Made by a program: the position numbers and the translations under genes. Of a DNA stretch of 64,000 bases, positions 29,103 to 35,866 are shown piece by piece; within the stretch, counting starts at the first letter, position 1, and each line of letters opens with the position of its first letter. The notes below the pieces were generated by a model, which did not search any database, had not been told where the DNA came from, and saw nothing but the letters and a program-made list of their open reading frames with translations. This stretch comes from Varibaculum vaginae (lineage in GTDB: Bacteria > Actinomycetota > Actinomycetes > Actinomycetales > Actinomycetaceae), in NCBI RefSeq assembly GCF_900604285.1, contig NZ_UWNY01000001.1, positions 1,245,774 to 1,309,773 of the forward strand. Reading direction: 5' to 3'.

Positions 29103-29807
29103 ATGTATATTTTTAATGCTTCATCGCCACGAAACCAGGTGCTATTACTCCTCGTTGCACTGCTATTTTCTTCATTAATCGGGGTCGAAAGGCAGTCTCG
29201 TGGTAAGAGTGCAGGTATTCGTACCCAGGTGATAGTGGGGGTAACTGCATGTTCGATGATGATCGTATCAAAGTATGGATTTATGGATGTGCTCGCAGCA
29301 GGAACTATTCGGCTTGACCCCTCACGTGTAGCAGCACAGATTGTCTCTGGTATTGGTTTTCTGGGTGCTGGGATTATTCTTACCCGTCACGGAACAATTA
29401 GTGGTCTGACAACTGCTGCAACCATTTGGGAAACAGCTGCAATAGGAATGGCTTGTGGTGCAGGTATGTGGTGGTTAGGAGCAGCTGGCCTGTTCTGTCA
29501 CTTTACTGCAGTCTGGATTTTGGCGCCTTTAGCAAATTACTTGCACGGATTACTAACTGGACAGGAAGAACTGCTTAGAGTTACTTATTCACAAGGGTTT
29601 GGAGTTTTACGGTCGGTAGTTTCAGAAGCAACTGAATTAGGTTGGAGCGTTAATAAGTTACATTCCTATTCTGGTATTGACAGCGATAATAAGGTTGCAA
29701 TCGATATAACAGTAAATTCAAATAAACACCGGAGCATCAATGATCTAATCGTAGCAATATCTGAAATTAAAAAAGTTGTCAGTGTCCAAGATCTAGGTGA
29801 TACATAA
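29103..29807 (+). CDS. MgtC/SapB-family membrane protein
   Basis: 234 residues. About four or five N-terminal membrane segments carry the family core LIGVERQSRGKSAGIRTQVIVG (split by an Arg-rich turn) and VSGIGFLGAGIIL. A cytoplasmic ACT-like C-terminal domain follows (about 150-234). MgtC proteins affect magnesium-limited growth, membrane potential and survival in macrophages, largely by restraining the F-type ATPase; some members are of unknown role. Last gene of the probable four-gene run; its connection to nucleoside use is unclear. GAGG precedes the ATG by 11 bases. Confidence 0.88.
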   Translation: MYIFNASSPRNQVLLLLVALLFSSLIGVERQSRGKSAGIRTQVIVGVTACSMMIVSKYGFMDVLAAGTIRLDPSRVAAQIVSGIGFLGAGIILTRHGTISGLTTAATIWETAAIGMACGAGMWWLGAAGLFCHFTAVWILAPLANYLHGLLTGQEELLRVTYSQGFGVLRSVVSEATELGWSVNKLHSYSGIDSDNKVAIDITVNSNKHRSINDLIVAISEIKKVVSVQDLGDT

Positions 29808-30165
29808 GAGTTAATTATCAGTTCTGTCTACGAAGGGACAAAAGAATTCGAAAATCGCCACAGGTTATCCAGGACAAGAAGATTCGCATGCCGGAGCAAA
29901 TTGTTAAAGCCATGTGTGTTACAGGCATAAATCCATATGGGGACCAGGTGAGCGGCTTTATTGAAAGAGATATTGCTCGATATTTTTCCTGAAGTAGATA
30001 GCCGGATCAAGATTCCGATATGAATCAGACCAATCTTTTAACACGACTAAAGGAGGATAGTAACTCTCCCACGCAATGCAACGCAAGGGAATTAACGGCT
30101 TATATCTTTTCCGCTGTGCTAACCTACGGAAAAGAGAAAATCTATTTTGAATTGGAGATTCGCCA
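29808..30165. other. 358-base spacer, no gene recognised
   Basis: A 35-codon frame (ATG 29888 to TGA 29992) exists but has no ribosome site or recognisable similarity. A hairpin with 8-bp arms CTTTTCCG/CGGAAAAG (30106-30113 and 30127-30134) precedes the acyl-CoA synthetase; it lacks a T tract. GGAGAT at about 30153 serves that gene as ribosome site. Confidence 0.5.
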
Positions 30166-31983
30166 ATGGGAGCACCCCTTATCGATCTAATGCAATTCAC
30201 TTCGGTGTCCGCAGCAGTGCTGGATCGCGCTCGCAGGCGTCCACGGCAAATAGCAGTAGAACGTCCCTCTGTACTGGGGGCAGCCTGGGAAAAGATTTCC
30301 GCCTCGTCATTGGGAGCTGATATTCGCGCCGCTGGATTAGGGTGGATAGGTCTGGGACTTAAACCGGGAGACGCGGTGTCTATCCTCGGATCCACCAGTT
30401 ACGAGTGGATGATCATGGATCTAGGGGCGCAAGCAGCCGGTTTGGTCACTGTCCCGATTTATGAAACGGACTCTTATGAACAGGTAAAGTGGATTACGCA
30501 CAAAGCTCAGGTAAAAGCAGTAATCACCGATTCTACGGCGCAGGCGAATATGGTGCGCCAATTGGATAAGGAACCTGAACTTGCCGGACAAATTGCGGTA
30601 GTGTTCTCCCTAGATGATTCAGGATTAACTCGGCTTTTAGAACACGGACGTACTATTCCTGCTGCGGAATTGGATACGCGTCTTGAACAGATAAAAATTG
30701 ATGATCTTTGCACCATCGTTTTTACTTCCGGAACCACGGGTCGTCCCAAGGGAGTAGAAATTACCCATGGGAACCTCCTTCGCCCCATGAACGCAGTAAT
30801 TAAACGGGGTATCTGGAACGATTGGATTTTTGAACCTAGCGCGCGGGTGATTTACTTCTTGCCGGTAGCTCACGTATTGGCTCGTTTCCTGGGATATCAA
30901 CACCTGGTAGGTAACGGTACCGCTGCTTTCTTGCCTAACGCCAAAAATATTGTTAAAGATATTCAGACTTTCAAGCCCAATGCTTTACTAGTGGTGCCGC
31001 GGGTACTGGAAAAAATCTATAACGCTGCTGATGCCACCGCAGGCTCAGGGATAAAACTGCGAATCTTCCGTTTGGCTGCCCATGCCGCGGAACAGTGGGC
31101 GATCGCGCATGAGTCTGGGAAGGAAATTCCTTTTGGGCTAAAAATAAAAATAGCGTTAGCTAGGCGTCTGGTACTTAACAAGATTCAGAAGCTTATGGGG
31201 GGAAACCTACAGGGAATCGTATCTGGGGGAGCGCCGATGGCTGAAAGGTTGGGGCGGTTCTTCATCGGATGCGGAATTGAAGTTTTACAAGGCTACGGTG
31301 CCACGGAAACCACAGGGCCGCTGACGATGTCAGAGCGAATTGGGAATAAAACCGGATACGTGGGACAACCGCTGCTATGCAACGAAGTGCGCCTGGGTGA
31401 GGGGGGCGAACTGCAAGCACGTGGTGGCTCGATTATGCGGGGCTACCATGGGGAACCCGAGCTTACTCGAGAGGCGTTCACCGAGGATGGCTGGTTCAAA
31501 ACCGGGGATATTGCGCAAATCGACTCCGACGGAAACGTTAAAATTACTGGGCGTGCCAAAGAAATTATTGTCACTGCCGGTGGGAAAAACGTGGCTCCTG
31601 AGTTCCTAGAGGAACGTTTGAAAGGCCACCCGCTAATCTCACAGGTGATGGTAGTGGGGGATAATAAACCCTTTGTGGCTGCCCTGGTCACCCTCGATAA
31701 GGAAATGCTGCCTACCTGGTTGAAGAATCACGGGATGGAACAAATGGATATTACCCGTGCAGCCAGGGATCCGCGGGTGTTGGAGGCGTTGCAGCGGGCT
31801 GTCAAACGTACTAACCGCGCCGTATCGCGGGCAGAATCTATCCGCAAAATTAAGGTGATTACTACTGATTGGACCACCGAAAACGGGATGTTGACTCCCT
31901 CGCTGAAGATAAAACGGAATCGAATTCGTGCTGTTTACGGAGAGCAAATCGAGGATTTATTTTCCAAGCGGGAAGAAAGATAA
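30166..31983 (+). CDS. Long-chain acyl-CoA synthetase, FadD15-like (second copy)
   Basis: 605 residues. Adenylation motifs: TIVFTSGTTGRPKG (near 185), GYGATETTGP, KTGDIAQIDSDG, GRAKEIIVTAGGKNV and the C-terminal PSLKIKRN with the catalytic Lys. It is a paralogue of the 13807-15693 product. Blocks such as LEKIYNAAD, GSGIKLR, FRLAA and SRAESIRKI are shared almost word for word, but overall they are clearly diverged, so this is not a recent duplication. It starts slightly further into the family alignment than the other copy. Convergent with rnpB, whose 3' end abuts its stop codon. Activates fatty acids for membrane lipid synthesis or degradation. Confidence 0.9.
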   Translation: MGAPLIDLMQFTSVSAAVLDRARRRPRQIAVERPSVLGAAWEKISASSLGADIRAAGLGWIGLGLKPGDAVSILGSTSYEWMIMDLGAQAAGLVTVPIYETDSYEQVKWITHKAQVKAVITDSTAQANMVRQLDKEPELAGQIAVVFSLDDSGLTRLLEHGRTIPAAELDTRLEQIKIDDLCTIVFTSGTTGRPKGVEITHGNLLRPMNAVIKRGIWNDWIFEPSARVIYFLPVAHVLARFLGYQHLVGNGTAAFLPNAKNIVKDIQTFKPNALLVVPRVLEKIYNAADATAGSGIKLRIFRLAAHAAEQWAIAHESGKEIPFGLKIKIALARRLVLNKIQKLMGGNLQGIVSGGAPMAERLGRFFIGCGIEVLQGYGATETTGPLTMSERIGNKTGYVGQPLLCNEVRLGEGGELQARGGSIMRGYHGEPELTREAFTEDGWFKTGDIAQIDSDGNVKITGRAKEIIVTAGGKNVAPEFLEERLKGHPLISQVMVVGDNKPFVAALVTLDKEMLPTWLKNHGMEQMDITRAARDPRVLEALQRAVKRTNRAVSRAESIRKIKVITTDWTTENGMLTPSLKIKRNRIRAVYGEQIEDLFSKREER

Positions 31984-31984
31984 C

Positions 31985-32338
31985 AGATCAGTCGGCCTAT
32001 AAGCCGGGTTCTGTACTGGCTAAGCCAGCGGCGACCATCTATCTACAACGTGCGTTACCGCACGCCTTAAGCAACCTACCCGCAAGTTAAAGGCGGACCA
32101 CCCAGCTTGCTGCTTGGTCTTGCTCCGGATGGGGTTTACCTAGCTGGCCAAGTCACCTTGACCACTGGTGGTCTCTTACACCACCTTTTCACCCTTACCA
32201 ACGCGAGTGCGTGGCGGTTTGTTTTCTGCGGCACTAGCCCGCGGGTCACCCCGGGTGGCTGTTAGCCATCATCCTGTCCTGTGGAGCCCGGACTTTCCTC
32301 GACTATTATTAGCCGCGGCCGCCCGGCCGACTGATCCT
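31985..32338 (-). ncRNA. rnpB: RNase P RNA (class A)
   Basis: The catalytic RNA that matures the 5' end of tRNA. Reading the minus strand, P1 is formed by ATCAGTCGGCC near the 5' end and GGCCGACTGAT at the 3' end. The universally conserved GAGGAAAGTCCGGGCTCC lies at 32283-32300, followed by ACAGGACAGGATG. The distal conserved element ACAGAACCCGGCTTATAGGC precedes the 3' P1 strand. The size of about 350 nucleotides is normal. Ends are set from the P1 pairing and are approximate by a few bases. Its protein partner rnpA is not in the window. Confidence 0.95.
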
Positions 32339-32343
32339 GGTTA

Positions 32344-32371
32344 ATAATACCCAAATCCTCCCTGTGTCGAA
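32344..32371 (-). promoter_or_regulatory. Putative rnpB promoter
   Basis: On the minus strand TTCGAC (32371-32366) and TATTAT (32349-32344) are spaced 16 bases apart. The latter ends about 6-7 bases before the RNase P RNA 5' end. Confidence 0.6.
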
Positions 32372-32445
32372 AACAAAGCATGAGTTTACAAAATCGCAAA
32401 GACAAGGGAGAAACTGATTCTTTTAGGGTTGCTAGACTGGGAGAC

Positions 32446-33069
32446 ATGGTTGCCTATATTGATATTCACCCAGTTAATCCGCAAGCACGGCTAATTACGA
32501 AAGCCGCTGATATTATTCGTGATGGGGGCGTAATTGCCTATCCTACTGATTCGGGATATGCCCTGGGATGTAAACTTGGGAATAAGGCGGGATTAGAACG
32601 GATTCAAACTATCCGGAAACTGCCCAAAACTCACAATTTCACCCTGATCTGCCATGATTTCAAGCAGCTGGGGAAGCTGGTGATCGTCGATAATTCGGCG
32701 TTTAAGCTGATAAATCGGCTCACTCCCGGCCCCTTTACCTTCATTATGAAGGGGGATAAGGCGGTGCCACGAATTATGCTTAATCCCAAGAAAAAGACAG
32801 TAGGGGCACGGATTCCTAATCACGTAACCACCCTGGCGCTGGTGGAAGAATTGGGGGAGCCTCTAATGTCTTCGACGCTAATTTTGCCGGATAAAGAAAT
32901 TCCAGAGGCTAATGGTTGGGAAATTCGCGATGAAATTGGTTACCTGCTAGATGCGGTTATTGAAGGCCCGGTAGAAGAAGCTCGCCCCACTACGGTGATT
33001 GATCTTACTGGAGATGTTCCCGAGGTAGTACGCCAAGGGGCTGGCGACCTTGCGGATGTATTGCGGTAG
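32446..33069 (+). CDS. yciO: YciO/Sua5/YrdC-family protein
   Basis: 207 residues from ATG 32446. The frame opens 22 codons earlier, but YciO homologues begin at IHPxNPQARLI, which fits this start. The YrdC fold binds ATP and threonine in TsaC/Sua5, which make threonylcarbamoyl-adenylate for tRNA t6A37. The block VIAYPTDSGYALGCKL marks the YciO subgroup, whose exact role is less certain and which does not fully replace TsaC. The sequence continues with FTFIMKGDKAVPR and VGARIPNH. It is one base overlapped with rarA and diverges from rnpB. Confidence 0.85.
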   Translation: MVAYIDIHPVNPQARLITKAADIIRDGGVIAYPTDSGYALGCKLGNKAGLERIQTIRKLPKTHNFTLICHDFKQLGKLVIVDNSAFKLINRLTPGPFTFIMKGDKAVPRIMLNPKKKTVGARIPNHVTTLALVEELGEPLMSSTLILPDKEIPEANGWEIRDEIGYLLDAVIEGPVEEARPTTVIDLTGDVPEVVRQGAGDLADVLR

Positions 33070-34421
33070 TGGATCTTTTTCAACAAGTTTCGCTTAGCGA
33101 ACAAGGAACCCCCACATTTTCGGATTCGGCACCGCTGGCAGTTCGTATGCGGCCACGTAGCATAGACGAGGTGGTGGGACAAAGCCATTTGCTGAAACCT
33201 GGCTCGCCTTTGCGTAGGCTGCTAGAGCCCCAAGGCAGTGCGGGGGCGGTAAATTCCATTATTTTTTGGGGGCCGCCTGGTACCGGCAAAACCACACTCG
33301 CCTATTTAGTGGCCACTACTTCTAGGAGAAATTTTATTGAGGTAAGTGCGGTTTCAGCTGGAGTAAAAGAGGTGCGGGCAGTTATCAAAAGTGCACGCGA
33401 AGAGCTGCGCACAACCGGTAAACAAACCGTGCTATTTGTGGACGAGGTACATAGATTCTCGAAGTCCCAACAAGACGCCCTGCTGCCAGCCGTAGAAAAC
33501 TCTTGGGTAATCCTGGTGGCAGCTACCACCGAGAATCCTTCCTTTTCAATAGTTTCGCCTTTACTTTCGCGATCTTTGCTGTTGACTTTAAATCCGTTAA
33601 ACAGCAAGGATGTGAAGCAACTGCTGCGTCGTGCCCTAAGTGATGAACGGGGGCTAAAAGATAAGGTGACGGTGGACGAAGAAGTGCTTACCCACCTGGC
33701 TGATTTGGCGGGTGCAGATGCCCGTAAAGCGCTGACCTTACTTGAGGCGGCTTCCGAAGGCGTGCTATCGGCGGGGCGCAGCGCCCTCACTACTGAAGAT
33801 ATTGCCCGTGCCGCTGATACCGCAGTAGTGAAATATGACCGTGACGACCACTATGACGTGATTAGTGCTTTTATTAAATCCATGCGCGGCTCCGATGTAG
33901 ATGCCACTTTGCATTATTTGGCGCGCATGATCGAAGGGGGAGAAGATCCCCGTTTTATTGCCCGCCGAATAATGATTTGTGCCAGCGAGGACGTGGGAAT
34001 GGCGGATCCAGCTGCTTTACAAATGGCGGTGTCCGCCGCACAGGCAGTCCAGATGGTTGGAATGCCCGAGGGGCGGATTATCTTGGCTCAGGCCGCGGTG
34101 GCAGTAGCTATCGCTCCAAAATCTAATGCCTCTTATTTGGGAATCGAAGCCGCGATTAAAGATGTGCGTGCGGGGAAAAGTGACGCGGTACCCGCCTCTC
34201 TGCGTGATTCTCATTACTCTGGAGCTGAAAAAATGGGAGTGTCGGGATACAAATATGCGCACGACTATCCGCACCATATTGTGAAACAAACCTATCTGCC
34301 TGCATCTTTAGCTGGAGTTCACTATTACCATCCCACTGATAATGGCTATGAACAGTTAGTGTCGAAACGGCTGCGCACCATTCGCGCTATCTTGTCCGAT
34401 AGCAAAGGTAACCAAAAATAG
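33069..34421 (+). CDS. rarA: Replication-associated recombination protein A (MgsA/RarA)
   Basis: 450-residue AAA+ ATPase acting at stalled forks. MRPRSIDEVVGQSHLL opens the domain. Walker A is GPPGTGKTT (about 63-71) and Walker B LFVDEVHRFSK (about 120). Sensor ATTENPSFS and the C-terminal tetramerisation block SMRGSDVDATLHYLARMIEGGEDP are diagnostic, separating it from clamp loaders and RuvB. GTG start overlaps the yciO stop by one base. The frame ends 113 bases before rpsD. Confidence 0.94.
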   Translation: MDLFQQVSLSEQGTPTFSDSAPLAVRMRPRSIDEVVGQSHLLKPGSPLRRLLEPQGSAGAVNSIIFWGPPGTGKTTLAYLVATTSRRNFIEVSAVSAGVKEVRAVIKSAREELRTTGKQTVLFVDEVHRFSKSQQDALLPAVENSWVILVAATTENPSFSIVSPLLSRSLLLTLNPLNSKDVKQLLRRALSDERGLKDKVTVDEEVLTHLADLAGADARKALTLLEAASEGVLSAGRSALTTEDIARAADTAVVKYDRDDHYDVISAFIKSMRGSDVDATLHYLARMIEGGEDPRFIARRIMICASEDVGMADPAALQMAVSAAQAVQMVGMPEGRIILAQAAVAVAIAPKSNASYLGIEAAIKDVRAGKSDAVPASLRDSHYSGAEKMGVSGYKYAHDYPHHIVKQTYLPASLAGVHYYHPTDNGYEQLVSKRLRTIRAILSDSKGNQK

Positions 34422-34455
34422 GTTACTCTAAAACCTGTTGTCGTTAGGCAACCCT

Positions 34456-34481
34456 GGGGTCTTAGCCCGCGTGGTGACCCC
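34456..34481 (+). promoter_or_regulatory. Hairpin in the rpsD leader
   Basis: GGGGTC (34456-34461) can pair with GACCCC (34476-34481), followed by a second short stem CACC/GGTG. S4 represses its own mRNA in several bacteria through structured leaders, so an S4-binding leader is possible; the pairing is modest and unverified. Confidence 0.35.
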
Positions 34482-34534
34482 ACCGGCGTCGCTGGTGAAA
34501 TGAAAAATAAAGAACACATACAGGAGAAAATTTA

Positions 34535-35158
34535 ATGGGAAATAAGCGTTCACGTAAACAGGTTCGTCTATCACGTGCTTTGGGAATTGCACTAACTCCC
34601 AAGGCTCAGCGTTACTTTGATCGGCGCCCTTACGGCCCAGGCGAACATGGACGGGCTCGTCGTCGTAGCGAATCTGACTATGCCATCCGTTTGAAGGAAA
34701 AGCAGCGTCTGCGCGCTCAATACAATATTCGCGAGGCTCAGATGCATCGCCTATTCGAAGAGGCACGGCGAATCAAAGGCATGACCGGTGACAACCTGAT
34801 CGTGCTGTTGGAGTCGCGTCTAGACGCGCTGGTGTTGCGCTCGGGGTTTGCTCGCTCGATGCCGCAGGCTCGGCAGACGGTAGTTCACCGCCACGTTCTG
34901 GTAGATGGCAAACCGGTCGATCGTCCTTCCTATCGGGTAAAGCCGGGTCAGGTTATTCAGATTTGCCCCAAGTCCCAAACTAAAGATCCCTTTATTGTGG
35001 CAGCCGCTGGTTCTCACCGGGATGTGCTGCCGGATGTTCCCGCATATTTAGATGTGAATCTGGAACAGCTGCAGGCAACTTACGTGCGCCTGCCCGAACG
35101 CGATGAGATTCCGGTTGTCTGCGACCTGCAGATGGTCGTGGAGCACTACTCACGTTAA
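34535..35158 (+). CDS. rpsD: 30S ribosomal protein S4
   Basis: 207 residues; primary 16S-binding protein that nucleates the small subunit body. N-terminal helical region with RRRSESDYAIRLKEKQRLRAQY, then the S4 RNA-binding domain LESRLDALVLRSGFARSMPQARQTVVHRHVLVDGKPV (two parts, about 95-135). The usual N-terminal zinc Cys cluster is absent, so this is a C-minus form, often seen where a zinc-dependent paralogue exists or was lost. AGGAGA precedes the ATG. Encoded away from the rpsM-rpsK-rpoA cluster, flanked by rarA and a strong terminator, so it has its own unit. Confidence 0.95.
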   Translation: MGNKRSRKQVRLSRALGIALTPKAQRYFDRRPYGPGEHGRARRRSESDYAIRLKEKQRLRAQYNIREAQMHRLFEEARRIKGMTGDNLIVLLESRLDALVLRSGFARSMPQARQTVVHRHVLVDGKPVDRPSYRVKPGQVIQICPKSQTKDPFIVAAAGSHRDVLPDVPAYLDVNLEQLQATYVRLPERDEIPVVCDLQMVVEHYSR

Positions 35159-35174
35159 GCTTAGAAACTCTTTA

Positions 35175-35208
35175 GCTGATGCCTCCCGGTTTATCGGGAG
35201 GCATCAGC
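35175..35208 (+). terminator. Terminator after rpsD
   Basis: Perfect 14-bp stem GCTGATGCCTCCCG (35175-35188) and CGGGAGGCATCAGC (35195-35208), 6-base loop, followed by CATATTTACC. It lies 16 bases after the stop codon. Confidence 0.85.
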
Positions 35209-35286
35209 CATATTTACCTCAGTTCGGGGCTGCGCGCTCGGTAGGGTAAATTTAGCGATATAGCATTTCTTAGGGAAGGAAGAACT

Positions 35287-35637
35287 ATGAGCGTCGGTGA
35301 GATAGCTTCACTAATCGCGGCGGTAGCTTTTTTGTTACTTGTACTGTTCCTGGCAATACCGCTTTGGAAACTAGGCAGAGTTTTCGACCAGTTACAAGGT
35401 TCCATCAAAGAGGTGGCCGCTGACGCCGGAGATACCGTGAAAGAAGTTTCGCAAACGGTACGGGATGCCAACGCTCAGCTGGTGCGGGTAGACGCGGTAA
35501 CCACTTCGGCTGCGCAAGTTGCTCAAGACGTATCTGCGGTTTCCACCCTGGTCTCTTCCACCTTTGCCGGTCCGCTGATTAAGTTGTCGGCTTTTTCCTA
35601 TGCGGCTCGTAAAATGTTCAACCGGAAAGGTCAGTAA
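35287..35637 (+). CDS. DUF948-family small membrane protein
   Basis: 116 residues. One N-terminal membrane helix (about 7-30) is followed by a long amphipathic, probably coiled-coil region rich in Val, Asp and Thr (about 36-90). DUF948 proteins are conserved beside alaS in actinobacteria and occur in Firmicutes as general-stress-type proteins; the function is unknown. GGAAGGAAGAACT provides the ribosome site. It lies 2 bases before the next small gene and in the operon leading to alaS. Confidence 0.8.
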   Translation: MSVGEIASLIAAVAFLLLVLFLAIPLWKLGRVFDQLQGSIKEVAADAGDTVKEVSQTVRDANAQLVRVDAVTTSAAQVAQDVSAVSTLVSSTFAGPLIKLSAFSYAARKMFNRKGQ

Positions 35638-35639
35638 AC

Positions 35640-35816
35640 ATGAAGAAGCTGGTAAAACTGGGGATTGCCGTAGGCGTGGTAGGCGCGATTGCCTGGTCGA
35701 TTCCGCCGGTGCGCGAGCGGATTCATACCGCTTGTCAGGGTTTTCAAGAAGACTTTGAAAATCGGGAGACAGAGCTGCGTGCGGCTTTAATGCCCGAAAC
35801 CACCCCCTTAAGTTAA
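35640..35816 (+). CDS. Small 58-residue membrane protein, unknown function
   Basis: Begins MKKLVKLGIAVGVVGAIAWS, a Lys-rich N-terminus plus a hydrophobic helix (about 5-20), then a charged tail (QGFQEDFENRETELRAAL). Starts two bases after the DUF948 stop, with GGAAAGG inside the DUF948 end as ribosome site. It is below the usual size cut-off and easily missed. A short protein at this place, between DUF948 and alaS, is common in actinobacteria as I recall. Two membrane-anchored proteins in tandem suggests they may interact. Confidence 0.7.
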   Translation: MKKLVKLGIAVGVVGAIAWSIPPVRERIHTACQGFQEDFENRETELRAALMPETTPLS

Positions 35817-35829
35817 TCGCTTTTCCACT

Positions 35830-35846
35830 AGGAGGTAGCTCCTCCT
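35830..35846 (+). promoter_or_regulatory. AGGAGG/CCTCCT hairpin upstream of alaS
   Basis: AGGAGG (35830-35835), loop TAGCT, CCTCCT (35841-35846). A perfect Shine-Dalgarno sequence paired with its own complement, 20 bases before the alaS ATG; no start codon lies at a usable distance from the AGGAGG itself. Role unknown. Confidence 0.4.
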
Positions 35847-35866
35847 CATACAGATTTAGAGGCATC

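Noticed and set aside
29888-29992. 35-codon open frame in the spacer after the MgtC gene
   Set aside because: No ribosome site and no recognisable similarity; a frame of this size is expected by chance.
30106-30134. Hairpin CTTTTCCG/CGGAAAAG as a terminator of the MgtC operon
   Set aside because: Weak, AT-rich stem with a 13-base loop and no T tract, so not called a terminator.
13807-31983. The two FadD15-like genes as a recent duplication or recombination repeat
   Set aside because: They share motifs but differ throughout at the protein and DNA level; no long identical stretch was seen.
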